Positions 35,976-44,517 of a DNA stretch of 64,000 nt are shown here, one piece after another. Origin of the DNA: Microlunatus speluncae (GTDB taxonomy: Bacteria; Actinomycetota; Actinomycetes; Propionibacteriales; Propionibacteriaceae); NCBI RefSeq assembly GCF_009299835.1, contig NZ_VKCZ01000014.1, positions 186,001 through 250,000 of the forward strand, written 5' to 3'. Both the position numbers and the translations under genes were made by a program. Position 1 is the first letter of the stretch. Every line of letters begins with the position of its first letter. The notes under the pieces were generated by a model that saw only the letters and a list, made by a program, of their open reading frames with translations, had not been told where the DNA came from and made no database searches.

Positions 35976-37005
35976 TCAGCTACGCCGCGCCCTCACCTGG
36001 AACCGTCGAAGGGCCGGTGCGATGGTCGCCGCCGTGTCCGTCGTGGCCCTGTTGCTCACCGGCTGCGGCGGCCGGCAGGACCGGACCAGCGAGCCCGGCG
36101 CGAGCGGATCGGCCGGTGCCTGCGAGGCGACCGCGGCCCAGCTGACCATCGCCACCGGCAACAGCACCGGTGTCTATTACGTCCTCGGCGGAGGCATGGC
36201 CAGCCTGATCAGCGCCGAAACCCCGATCCAGGCGACCGCCGCCGAGACCGGCGCCTCGGTGCAGAACATCCAGCAACTCGTCGACGGCACCTACGACATC
36301 GCCTTCTCCCTCGCCGACACCGCCGCCGACGCCGCGACCGGCAAGGGCTCGTTCACCGAGCCGCAGCCGATCCGGGCACTGGGCCGGATCTATTCCAACT
36401 ACACCCAGGTCGTCGCCCGGGCCGACGCCGGGATCGACTCGGTCGAGGACCTGCGCGGCAAGACCGTCTCCACCGGCTCGCCGAAGTCGGGCACCGAGGT
36501 GATCGCCAACCGGCTGCTCGAGTCGGCCGGCCTCGACCCGGCCAAGGACGTCAAGGCCCAGCGGCTCGACCTGGCCAAGACCGTGGACGGGCTGAAGGAC
36601 GGCAGCATCGACGCCTTCGTCTGGTCCGGCGGCCTGCCGACCCCGAACCTGACCGACCTGTACACCTCGCAGCCGGACCTGGCGAAGTTCATCGACATCA
36701 CGCCGTTGCTGCCGAAGATGCAGGAGATCAACCCGGTCTACGCCGAGGGCACCATCCCGGCGGCGACGTACAACCTGAAGGCCGACGCCAAGACCATCGT
36801 GGTGCCGAACCTGTTGCTGGTCACCGACGAGTTCCCGGCCAACAACGCCTGCGCGATCACCAAGCTGCTCTGGAGCAACACCGAGAAGCTGGCCCAGGTG
36901 CACCCCTCGGCCAAGGACCTCGACCCCAAGCTCGCCCAGGACACCACCCCCGTCGAGCTGGCCCCCGGCTCCAAGGAGGCCCTGACCGAGCTCGCCGGCG
37001 GCTAG
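35968..37005 (+). CDS. TAXI family TRAP solute-binding lipoprotein
   Basis: A 345-residue exported substrate-binding protein. The N-terminus has a basic start, a hydrophobic stretch and lipobox LLTGC (Cys33), so it should be lipidated by Lgt and anchored outside the membrane. The TAXI fold shows LTIATGNSTGVYYVLGGGMA near residue 60, the ligand region TGASVQNIQQLVDGTYDIAF, and LRGKTVSTGSPKSGTEV. TAXI proteins typically bind glutamate- or dicarboxylate-like ligands, but the ligand is not determinable here. It is coupled to the permease by an eight-base overlap. Confidence 0.92.
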   Translation: MPDQLRRALTWNRRRAGAMVAAVSVVALLLTGCGGRQDRTSEPGASGSAGACEATAAQLTIATGNSTGVYYVLGGGMASLISAETPIQATAAETGASVQNIQQLVDGTYDIAFSLADTAADAATGKGSFTEPQPIRALGRIYSNYTQVVARADAGIDSVEDLRGKTVSTGSPKSGTEVIANRLLESAGLDPAKDVKAQRLDLAKTVDGLKDGSIDAFVWSGGLPTPNLTDLYTSQPDLAKFIDITPLLPKMQEINPVYAEGTIPAATYNLKADAKTIVVPNLLLVTDEFPANNACAITKLLWSNTEKLAQVHPSAKDLDPKLAQDTTPVELAPGSKEALTELAGG

Positions 37006-37008
37006 GTC

Positions 37009-37102
37009 GTTCGTTCCCTGAGCCTGTCGAAGGGCAGGCCAGGTGAGCCCCGATCGTGGGCTCCGAGGCGCGATCAGGCTTGCCCTTCGACAGGCTCAGG
37101 GA
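37009..37102 (+). repeat. Inverted pair of REP-like elements
   Basis: TTCGTTCCCTGAGCCTGTCG (37010-37029) and its complement CCCTTCGACAGGCTCAGGGA (37083-37102) are about 50 bases apart in opposite orientation. They follow the TAXI stop directly, suggesting a terminator role as well as a repeat. Confidence 0.8.
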
Positions 37103-37110
37103 CCGTCAAC

Positions 37111-37151
37111 CGGGAATACTTCCCGGCCCTCGGGGTTGTTTGAAGTATCAA
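37111..37151 (+). promoter_or_regulatory. Operator-like palindromes upstream of the NmrA-type gene
   Basis: CGGGAA-TAC-TTCCCG (37111-37125) is a perfect palindrome and TTGA-AGTA-TCAA (37140-37151) another. Across them, ATACTTC (37116-37122) and GAAGTAT (37142-37148) form an inverted repeat spaced 19 bases. Such pairs are common for HxlR- or MarR-type repressors of redox reductases; the regulator is not next to it. Confidence 0.4.
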
Positions 37152-37174
37152 GTAACTCGACCGAGGGAGAATCC

Positions 37175-38029
37175 ATGACGATTGGAGTGACCGGAGCCAC
37201 CGGACAGTTGGGGCGGCTGACGATCGAGGCGCTGCTGCGGCAGCACCAGCCGGACGAGCTGGTGGCGGTGGTCCGCGACCCGGCCAAGGCGACGGACCTG
37301 GCCGAACGGGGGATCTCGGTCCGGGTCGCCGACTACGGATCGCCGGCGGCCCTGCGGGCGGCGTTCGAGGGCGTCGAAAAGCTGCTGCTGATCTCCGGCA
37401 GCGAGCCGGGGCAGCGGGTCCCGCAGCACCGCAACGTGATCGAGGCGGCGAAGGCGGCCGGGGTCGGGCACGTCGTCTACACCAGTGCGCCGCACGCGGA
37501 CAGCACTGACCTGGCGCTGGCTCCGGAGCACAAGGCGACGGAGGAGTTGATCAAGGAGTCCGGCCTGCCGTACACCTTCCTCCGCAACAACTGGTACACC
37601 GAGAACTACGCGCCCCAGCTGGACCAGGCCCGGCAGACCGGGACGATCACAGCGGCCGCGGGCGAGGGTCGGGTGGCGTCGGCATCCCGGGTGGATTACG
37701 CCGAGGCGGCGGCCGCGGTGCTGACCGCCGGAGACCACGAGGGCCGGGTGTACGAACTCGCCGGTGACATCGCCTGGGACTTCCCGGAACTCGCTGTCGC
37801 CGTCGGTACCGTGCTCGGCCGCGAGGTCGGCTACCGGCCGGTCGAGCCCGACGTGCTGATCAAGGAACTGACCGTCGCCGGCCTGGACGAGGGCACCGCG
37901 GGCTTCGTCGCGGCTCTGGACACCAACATCGCCGGCGGGGTGCTGGCCGACACCGGGGACGGGGTGCTGGCGTCGCTGATCGGCCGGCCGACCACCCCGC
38001 TGTTGGAGGGTCTGCGGCCGTTCGCCTGA
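37175..38029 (+). CDS. NmrA/QOR2-like NAD(P)-binding reductase
   Basis: A 284-residue atypical short-chain dehydrogenase. The dinucleotide motif is GVTGATGQLGRL (residues 4-15). VYTSAPHADS and LRNNWYTENY resemble NAD(P)H:quinone oxidoreductase type 2 (QorB/YtfG). It probably reduces quinones or senses NADPH. The ATG at 37175 follows GAGGGAGA; the 44 extra upstream codons are repeat-derived and rejected. Two operator-like palindromes precede it. The C-terminus ends at GLRPFA, normal for the group. Confidence 0.88.
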   Translation: MTIGVTGATGQLGRLTIEALLRQHQPDELVAVVRDPAKATDLAERGISVRVADYGSPAALRAAFEGVEKLLLISGSEPGQRVPQHRNVIEAAKAAGVGHVVYTSAPHADSTDLALAPEHKATEELIKESGLPYTFLRNNWYTENYAPQLDQARQTGTITAAAGEGRVASASRVDYAEAAAAVLTAGDHEGRVYELAGDIAWDFPELAVAVGTVLGREVGYRPVEPDVLIKELTVAGLDEGTAGFVAALDTNIAGGVLADTGDGVLASLIGRPTTPLLEGLRPFA

Positions 38030-38036
38030 GCCGTCG

Positions 38037-38124
38037 CCCTGGAATCCGACCGCCAGGTCGGCGGGGAGCCTGGTCCGCTCGGCGTGTCGCGGATCTCCGG
38101 CTGACCGGTGGTCGAATTCCAGGG
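38037..38124 (+). other. Large imperfect hairpin upstream of dnaE
   Basis: CCCTGGAATCCGACCGCC (38037-38054) pairs with 38107-38124 at 16 of 18 positions. Inner bases (GGTCGGCGGGGAG near 38057, CTCCGGCTGACC near 38095) extend the pairing toward a small loop. It follows the NmrA-type gene by eight bases and precedes dnaE by 167. It could be a terminator, a structured leader, or an inverted-repeat element such as a MITE. Confidence 0.5.
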
Positions 38125-38291
38125 AGAAATCCCTTGCACAGCACCGGATCCGGCCCCTCGAGGGGTTGGGTCGGACTGTCAGCGGCGTGCCTCATGATGG
38201 ACCTTCCGAGGAGGGCATAAAGTGTGTCTCCGAGCCGAACTTCCCCACGGCCGGCGCCGCACACTTCGACATTTGGAGGTTGGTCCAGGTC

Positions 38292-41200
38292 ATGGCGGGA
38301 ACCACGGCGGCAGCGGGTGCGGCGGACGACAGCTTCGTTCACCTGCACGTCCATACCGAGTTCTCGATGCTGGACGGTGCGGCCCGGATCAAGGACCTCT
38401 ACGCCGGCGCCGAGCGGATGGGGATGCCGGCCCTCGCCGTCACCGACCACGGCTTCCTGCACGGGGCGTACGAGTTCTACAAGGTCTCGAAGTCCTACCC
38501 GGTGAAGCCGATCATCGGCATCGAGGCCTACGTCACGCCGAAGACGCACCGCAGCGAGCGGAAGCGGGTCCGCTGGGGTGACGGCGGCGGCGATGACGTG
38601 TCCGGCGGCGGCGCGTTCACCCACATGACGATCCTGTCCGAGACCACCGAGGGGATGCACAATCTCTTCCGGCTGGGCTCGCGGGCGTCGCTGGAGGGCT
38701 TCTTCTACAAGCCGCGGATGGACCGCGAGCTGCTGTCGGAATACTCGAAGGGCCTGATCGCCACCACCGGCTGCCCGTCCGGCGAGGTGCAGACCTATCT
38801 CCGGTTGGGCAAGTACGACGAGGCCCGGGCCAGCGCCGCCGAATTCCGCGACATCTTCGGCGCCGAGAACTACTTCATCGAGATCATGGACCACGGCCTC
38901 AGCCTGGAGAAGCGGGTCCGGGTGGGGCTGCTGCAACTCTCCAAGGACCTGCGGCTGCCGCTGGTCGCGACCAACGACCTGCACTACTCCACGCCGGAGG
39001 ACGCGGCGGCGCACGAGGTGCTGCTCTGCGTGCAGACCGGCTCCACGATGGCCGACACGAACCGGTTCAAGCTCGACGGCAACGGCTATTACCTGAAGTC
39101 GCCGGCCGAGATGCGGCAGGTGTTCAAGGAACTGCCGGAGGCCTGCGACAACACGCTGCGGATCGCCGAGCGGTGCGAGATCACCTTCACCGAGGGCGAG
39201 GGCCGGTTCATGCCGCGCTACCCCTGCCCGCCCGGCGAGGACGAGACCACCTGGTATCTCAAGGAGGTCGAGAAGGGCCTGCGCTACCGCTATCCGAACG
39301 GGATCACCGAAGAGATCCGCACCCGGGCCGACTACGAGAACGAGGTGATCATCGGCAAGGGGTATCCGGGGTACTACCTGGTGGTCGCCGACTTCATGCA
39401 GTGGGCCAAGGACCGGGGCATCCGGACCGGCGTGCGCGGCTCCGGCGCGGGCTCCCTGACGGCGTACGCGATGCGGATCACCGACCTGGATCCGCTGGAA
39501 TACAAGCTCACCTTCGAGCGCTTTCTGAACCCCGAGCGGATGTCGATGCCCGACTTCGACGTCGACTTCGACGAGCGTCGGCGGGGCGAGGTGATCCGCT
39601 ACGTCACCGAGAAGTACGGCGACGACCGGGTGGCCCAGATCGCCACCTACGGCACGATCAAGGCGAAGCAGGCCGTCAAGGACGCGTCCCGGGTGCTCGG
39701 CTACCCGTTCGCGATGGGCGACCGGATCACCAAGGCGATGCCACCGCCCGTGATGGGCAAGGACGTGCCGCTGAAGAAGCTGTTCGACCAGACCGACGCG
39801 CGCTACGGCGAGGGCGGGGAGTTCCGGCAGCTCTACCAGACCGACAACGACGTCCAGCGGGTCGTCGACACCGCCAAGGGGCTGGAGGGCCTGATCCGGC
39901 AGTCCGGCGTGCACGCGGCCGGCGTGATCATGTCCTCCGAGCCGCTGCTGGACATCATCCCGATCATGAAACGGGACGCGGACGGCGCGATCATCACCCA
40001 GTTCGACTACCCGTCGTCCGAGGCGCTCGGCCTGGTCAAGATGGACTTCCTCGGGCTGCGCAACCTGACCGTGCTGGGCGACGCGGTGGAGAACGTGAAG
40101 CTCAACCGCGGCGTGGAGCTCGACCTGGACGCCCTCGGCGCCGACCCCACCAACGAGGCCGCGTACGAGTTGCTCAGCCGGGGCGACACGCTGGGCGTGT
40201 TCCAGCTGGACTCCGGCGGCACCCGGTCGCTGCTGCGGCTGATGCGGCCGAAGCGGATCCAGGACATCATGGCGACGATCGCGCTGTACCGGCCCGGTCC
40301 GATGGGGATCAACTCCCACGTCAACTACGCGATGCGGCGCAGCGGCCAGCAGGAGATCGTCTATCCGCATCCCGAGGTGGTCGACGCCCTCAAGCCGGTC
40401 ATCGAGGACAACTACGGCCTGATCGTCTATCAGGAGGACGTGATCGAGGTCGCCCGGCACCTGGCCGGGTACACGCTGGGACGCGCGGACATGCTGCGGC
40501 GCGCGATGGGCAAGAAGAAGAAGGAAGTCCTCGACGCGGAGTACGCGCCGTTCGAGGCCGGGATGAAGGAGCGCGGCTTCTCCGACCAGGCGGTCAAGGC
40601 GGTCTGGGACGCGTTGATGCCGTTCGCCGACTACGGCTTCGGCAAGGCACACGCCGCCGCGTACGGCCAGGTTTCGTACTGGACCGCGTACCTGAAGGCC
40701 AACTACCCGGCCGAATACATGGCGGCGGTGCTGACCTCGGTCAAGGACGACAAGGACAAGATGGCCATCTATCTGGCCGAGTGCCGGCGGATGGGGATCA
40801 AGGTGCTGCCACCGGACGTGAACGAGTCCGAGCACAACTTCACCCCGGTCGGGTCCGACATCCGCTTCGGCCTGACCGCGATCCGCAACGTCGGCAGCAA
40901 CGTGGTCGACGACATCGTCGCCTCCCGCGAGCAGAAGGGGAAGGCGGCCACCTTCTACGACTACCTTGATCACATCGGCCAGATCGCCTGCAACAAGCGG
41001 GTCACCGAGTCGTTGATCAAGGCCGGCGCCTTCGACTCGATGAGCCATCCGCGGCGGGCGCTGATGTCGATCTACGAAAACGCGGTCGACGGCGTGATCG
41101 ACATCAAGCGCAACTCGGCGCACGGGCAGGACGACCTGTTCGGTGATCTCGGCGGGACCGACCCGGTGCTCGGCGGCACGGTGCCCGACCTGGAGGACTG

Positions 41201-41834
41201 GGACAAGACCACCAAGCTGGCGTTCGAGCGGGAGATGCTCGGGCTCTACGTCAGTGATCATCCGCTGCAGGGGCTGGAGCACATCCTGTCGGCCGAGCGA
41301 GACCTGAGCATCGCCGCGGTGCTGGCCGACGACGGGCCCCGCGAGGGCATGATCACCGTCTGCGGCATGATCACCAGCATCACCCGGAAGACGACCAAAC
41401 GCGGCGACATCTGGGCGGTGGTCACGGTCGAGGATCTGGAGGCCTCGATCGAGGTGTTGCTGTTCCCCAAGGCGTACGACCTCGTCTCGACCTCACTGGC
41501 GACCGACACGGTGGTCAAGGTCAAGGGCCGGATCAAGGTGGACGACGACAGCGTCGCGCTGACCGGGCAGGAGTTGTCCCTGCCCGACGTGACCGATGCC
41601 CCGTCCGGCCCGGTGGTGATCTCGCTGCCCGCGGTCCGCTGCACCCCGCCGGTGGTGGAGCAGCTGCGCGAGGTGCTGTCCTCCCATCCGGGCGGCACCG
41701 AGGTCCGGCTCAAGCTGGTGTCGTCGGGCAAGACGACACTGATGCGGCTTGATCAACAACTCCGGGTCAACCCGTCCGGGCCGCTGATGGCGGATCTCAA
41801 GGCGCTGCTCGGCCCGTCCTGCCTGGCTTCGTGA
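38292..41834 (+). CDS. dnaE: DNA polymerase III alpha subunit
   Basis: A 1180-residue replicative polymerase. The N-terminal PHP domain (FVHLHVHTEFSMLDGAA, VTDHG) is complete. The palm has GSGAGSLTAYA and the catalytic PDFDVDFDERRR (two aspartates, near residue 420). Helix-hairpin-helix and OB-fold (ITSITRKTTKRGDIWAVV) domains follow. The length and intact PHP metal residues fit DnaE1 rather than the error-prone DnaE2/ImuC. The ATG at 38292 starts just before the PHP domain; the frame opens 42 codons earlier. AGG lies six bases upstream. Confidence 0.95.
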   Translation: MAGTTAAAGAADDSFVHLHVHTEFSMLDGAARIKDLYAGAERMGMPALAVTDHGFLHGAYEFYKVSKSYPVKPIIGIEAYVTPKTHRSERKRVRWGDGGGDDVSGGGAFTHMTILSETTEGMHNLFRLGSRASLEGFFYKPRMDRELLSEYSKGLIATTGCPSGEVQTYLRLGKYDEARASAAEFRDIFGAENYFIEIMDHGLSLEKRVRVGLLQLSKDLRLPLVATNDLHYSTPEDAAAHEVLLCVQTGSTMADTNRFKLDGNGYYLKSPAEMRQVFKELPEACDNTLRIAERCEITFTEGEGRFMPRYPCPPGEDETTWYLKEVEKGLRYRYPNGITEEIRTRADYENEVIIGKGYPGYYLVVADFMQWAKDRGIRTGVRGSGAGSLTAYAMRITDLDPLEYKLTFERFLNPERMSMPDFDVDFDERRRGEVIRYVTEKYGDDRVAQIATYGTIKAKQAVKDASRVLGYPFAMGDRITKAMPPPVMGKDVPLKKLFDQTDARYGEGGEFRQLYQTDNDVQRVVDTAKGLEGLIRQSGVHAAGVIMSSEPLLDIIPIMKRDADGAIITQFDYPSSEALGLVKMDFLGLRNLTVLGDAVENVKLNRGVELDLDALGADPTNEAAYELLSRGDTLGVFQLDSGGTRSLLRLMRPKRIQDIMATIALYRPGPMGINSHVNYAMRRSGQQEIVYPHPEVVDALKPVIEDNYGLIVYQEDVIEVARHLAGYTLGRADMLRRAMGKKKKEVLDAEYAPFEAGMKERGFSDQAVKAVWDALMPFADYGFGKAHAAAYGQVSYWTAYLKANYPAEYMAAVLTSVKDDKDKMAIYLAECRRMGIKVLPPDVNESEHNFTPVGSDIRFGLTAIRNVGSNVVDDIVASREQKGKAATFYDYLDHIGQIACNKRVTESLIKAGAFDSMSHPRRALMSIYENAVDGVIDIKRNSAHGQDDLFGDLGGTDPVLGGTVPDLEDWDKTTKLAFEREMLGLYVSDHPLQGLEHILSAERDLSIAAVLADDGPREGMITVCGMITSITRKTTKRGDIWAVVTVEDLEASIEVLLFPKAYDLVSTSLATDTVVKVKGRIKVDDDSVALTGQELSLPDVTDAPSGPVVISLPAVRCTPPVVEQLREVLSSHPGGTEVRLKLVSSGKTTLMRLDQQLRVNPSGPLMADLKALLGPSCLAS

Positions 41835-41850
41835 TCAAGGACTGACTCCG

Positions 41851-43302
41851 GTGCGGCTGAAGACGACGACGGACCGGTTGCGGCGCGATGTCCCGGGCCT
41901 GCTGGCCGAGCACGACGTGCCGGGGCTGGCGATCGGGATCTGTGACGCCTCCGGGCTGCGCTGGTCGGCCGGCTTCGGCCACACCACCCGCGGCGGCGCG
42001 GAGGTCACGCCGAGCACGATGTTCAGCATCCAGTCGGTGTCCAAGCTGTACACGTCGACGGTGATCATGACCGCGGTGCGGGACGGCCTGCTCGACCTGG
42101 ACGAGCCGATCACCAGCTATCTGCCGGACTTCACCGTGCACAGTTCCTGGGAGCGGCACCCGGAGCGCCGGATGACGCTGCGCCTGCTGCTCAGCCATCG
42201 GGCCGGCTTCACCCACGAGGCCCCGATCGGCAGCAACTACCACGCCGACCGATCCTGGGCGGCGCACCTGCGGAGCATCTCCGACAGCTGGCTCCGGTTT
42301 CCGGTCGGCCACCACTACGAGTACTCCAACCTCGGCATCGATCTGGCCGCGCACGCCCTGGAGTCCGTCACCGGCCGGCCGTTCCTGACCCTCGCCCGGG
42401 AGCGGCTGCTGGAGCCGCTGGGGTTGCGCCGGACGACCTTCGACCAGCGCGCGATCATGACCGAACCGGACCGGGCCCGCGGGCACGACCCGCAGGTCGC
42501 CCGGCTGCCGGTCTGGATCCCGATGATCGCCGCGGGCGGGGTGTACTCCGGCATCGACGACGCCTGCCGCTTCGTCAGCTTCCACCTCGCCGGCGGCGAA
42601 GGGATCCTGACGCCGGAGCTGCTGCGCGAGCAGTACGCGGTGCCGTCGCCGGAACCGGACCAGGATCTCGGGTACGGCCTCGCCGTCCGGCACGCCCGCT
42701 GGGACGATCGGGTGATCCTCGGCCACGGCGGGGGCGGCTACGGCTTCACCTGTTACCTCGGCTGGGCGCCGCGCGACGGGGTCGGTGTCGTGGTGCTGAC
42801 CAACTCGTCCGGATCGTCGCTGTTCGAGGACCTCTGCCGCCGCGCGTTCCGGGAGCTGCTCGGTGCCGGGGCCGAACGGGCGCCCCTGATCACCACGCGG
42901 CGGCCGCGGATCGAGAGCAGCTATGCGGCCCGCGGGGCCGTGACCTTCTCGGCCGACCAGCTCAACGAGGAGGAGCCGGGCACCACCTTCCGGCAGGACG
43001 GCGACTGGCTGATCCAGAACGACGGGCTGGCGCTCTATCGCAACGACCCGATCGAGATCGCCGATGATCAACCGGTCGACGGTCCCTGGAACCGGGACTA
43101 CACGATCACCATCGCCGGCAGCAAGATCAACTCCGTCCGGCTGCTCCGCCGCCGGGGCGCCGCGGCGATCGAGTTCGACGGCGAGCGGCGGCTGGCCCTT
43201 CGCCGGCACCGAACCGACCTCTACTTCTGCACGATGGGCGAGGCGCTCGACCTGTCCGGCGACCCGATCACGTACGCCAACATCGCGCTCCGCCCGGCCT
43301 GA
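41851..43302 (+). CDS. Serine hydrolase of the beta-lactamase/class C penicillin-binding family
   Basis: A 483-residue protein. The catalytic triplets are SVSK (S-x-x-K, about residue 62), YSN (in YEYSNLGI, about 152) and HGG (in LGHGGGGYG, about 292). A C-terminal lipocalin-like extension of about 140 residues follows. Relatives include D-aminopeptidases, esterases and beta-lactamases; no signal peptide is visible, so an esterase or peptidase inside the cell is more likely. The GTG start lies 16 bases after the dnaE stop. Confidence 0.88.
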   Translation: MRLKTTTDRLRRDVPGLLAEHDVPGLAIGICDASGLRWSAGFGHTTRGGAEVTPSTMFSIQSVSKLYTSTVIMTAVRDGLLDLDEPITSYLPDFTVHSSWERHPERRMTLRLLLSHRAGFTHEAPIGSNYHADRSWAAHLRSISDSWLRFPVGHHYEYSNLGIDLAAHALESVTGRPFLTLARERLLEPLGLRRTTFDQRAIMTEPDRARGHDPQVARLPVWIPMIAAGGVYSGIDDACRFVSFHLAGGEGILTPELLREQYAVPSPEPDQDLGYGLAVRHARWDDRVILGHGGGGYGFTCYLGWAPRDGVGVVVLTNSSGSSLFEDLCRRAFRELLGAGAERAPLITTRRPRIESSYAARGAVTFSADQLNEEEPGTTFRQDGDWLIQNDGLALYRNDPIEIADDQPVDGPWNRDYTITIAGSKINSVRLLRRRGAAAIEFDGERRLALRRHRTDLYFCTMGEALDLSGDPITYANIALRPA

Positions 43303-43326
43303 GCGCGGGCGGCGGAGCGGTCGCAA

Positions 43327-43332
43327 TAGACT
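43327..43332 (+). promoter_or_regulatory. Leaderless -10 box TAGACT
   Basis: TAGACT, six bases, then the ATG at 43339, without a ribosome site. It lies in the short gap after the serine hydrolase gene. Confidence 0.5.
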
Positions 43333-43338
43333 CGCCAG

Positions 43339-43899
43339 ATGTCAGCACGGCGGGCGATCGAGACGAGGCGGGAGCGCCGGCGCAAATCCACGATCTGGAT
43401 CTCGGCGTACGCGGCGCTCTGCGTCGCCGTCGGGGTGCTGACCGGGGTCCTCTGGTCCCGGGTCACGCCGCTGGCCGGCTATCAGGTCGCGTCGGACGCG
43501 TCGGCGACGATGCCGGAGCGGCAAATGGTCGAGATCGTCGCCGGCGATGCCTATTTCGTGGTGATCGGCTTCGCCGTCGGGCTCGGCCTCGGCGTGATCG
43601 CCTGGCGCTGGCTCGGCCGGCTCGGCTGGCCGGTGGTCGTGGTCGCGGTGCTCGGCGTGATCACCGCCGGGCTGCTCTGCTTCCTGGCCGGCGGGGTCAT
43701 CGGGCCGCACGACTTCGAGGCCCGGCTGGCCGCCGCGGTCCCCGGAGATCGGGTGCCGGTCGACCTCACCCTGCGGACCCCGATCGGCTTCCTGGCCTGG
43801 CCGTTCGGCGGGATCATCCCGGTGCTGCTGGCTTCCTCGCTGTCCCGCGATCCGGAGGAGCCGCGGCCGATCCTGCCGCGGCGGGCGTCACGCCGTTAG
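43339..43899 (+). CDS. Membrane protein, unknown function
   Basis: A 186-residue protein with a basic N-terminus and four predicted helices (residues about 20-40, 72-92, 95-118 and 145-165). An extracellular loop of about 30 residues lies between the first two. I do not recognise the family with confidence; a DUF2567-like relationship is possible. The transcript is probably leaderless. Its end overlaps the converging vapC gene by 12 bases. Confidence 0.7.
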   Translation: MSARRAIETRRERRRKSTIWISAYAALCVAVGVLTGVLWSRVTPLAGYQVASDASATMPERQMVEIVAGDAYFVVIGFAVGLGLGVIAWRWLGRLGWPVVVVAVLGVITAGLLCFLAGGVIGPHDFEARLAAAVPGDRVPVDLTLRTPIGFLAWPFGGIIPVLLASSLSRDPEEPRPILPRRASRR

Positions 43900-44295
43900 G
43901 TCGATCACGGAAAGGGCCGGGATGGCATCGGCCATCCGGACAAAGTCGACGTCGCGGTGAACCACGACGAATTCCTGCCGGAGCGCGACGGCCGCAATGA
44001 GGCAGTCGAGGCTGGACCGGATCGTGTGGCCGCGGCCGCGGGCGAGGTGGTAGATCGTCGCCGCCTCGTCGAAATCTGATTCATCCACCGGCGCGGACGG
44101 GACGAGACTGAACGTCTCCCGGATCAGCTGCTGATCTGTTGCGTCGGTGCCGCGAAGCAGTTCGAGTCGCACAGGTCCGCAACTCCACACCTCCGCGTCG
44201 TCGGGGTCGATGAGGGCATCGACCCGGTCCGACAGATCTCTGTCACCCCTGAGCCAACTCACCCAGATCGAGGTGTCGAGCAGGTAGCGCGCCAT
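43888..44295 (-). CDS. vapC: VapC-type PIN-domain ribonuclease toxin
   Basis: A 135-residue PIN-domain toxin. MARYLLDTSIWVSWLRGD has the first catalytic Asp (residue 7); the next acidic residues lie in VRLELLRGT, and SSLDCLIAAVAL and HRDVDF carry the others. VapC toxins cleave tRNA or rRNA unless bound by VapB. The ATG shares one base with the vapB stop (TGATG). It overlaps the convergent membrane gene by 12 bases. Confidence 0.92.
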   Translation of the reverse strand: MARYLLDTSIWVSWLRGDRDLSDRVDALIDPDDAEVWSCGPVRLELLRGTDATDQQLIRETFSLVPSAPVDESDFDEAATIYHLARGRGHTIRSSLDCLIAAVALRQEFVVVHRDVDFVRMADAIPALSVIDLTA

Positions 44296-44501
44296 CAAGA
44301 ACCCGAATGATCTTCGAGTTCGTCGTTGCTCATCGGGTAGCCGATGCCGCGCAGGCTGCGGAACTTCGCCTTGAATGCACGTTGATCACGGACGGTCCGG
44401 CGGAGCGCGAAATCTATCGCCTCACGCTTCGTGGACAGCCCGTTCTGCTTCATCACGGTCTCGACGAGTTCATCATCGATGTCGACGTTGGTGCGTGTCA
44501 T
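44295..44501 (-). CDS. vapB: VapB-type antitoxin
   Basis: A 68-residue protein: ribbon-helix-helix DNA-binding start MTRTNVDIDDELVETVMKQN, then TKREAIDFALRRTV and a toxin-binding tail ending DHSGS. It neutralises VapC and should repress its own promoter. The long upstream frame is a shadow of ligD. The ATG is preceded by TACGAT and six bases, so it is leaderless. It begins 16 bases past the ligD stop, so the toxin-antitoxin promoter lies in the 3' end of ligD. Confidence 0.92.
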   Translation of the reverse strand: MTRTNVDIDDELVETVMKQNGLSTKREAIDFALRRTVRDQRAFKAKFRSLRGIGYPMSNDELEDHSGS

Positions 44502-44507
44502 ACACCA

Positions 44508-44513
44508 ATCGTA
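44508..44513 (-). promoter_or_regulatory. Leaderless -10 box TACGAT of vapBC
   Basis: On the minus strand TACGAT is followed by six bases and the vapB ATG. Repeated GTGTA units flank it and may be the VapBC binding site. Confidence 0.5.
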
Positions 44514-44517
44514 CACA

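Noticed and set aside
37860-41282. A 1140-residue minus-strand frame over dnaE
   Set aside because: Antisense shadow of a well-identified polymerase; no domain or start signal.
38292-41834. Error-prone DnaE2/ImuC
   Set aside because: The protein has full length, complete PHP metal residues and no imuA/imuB neighbours.
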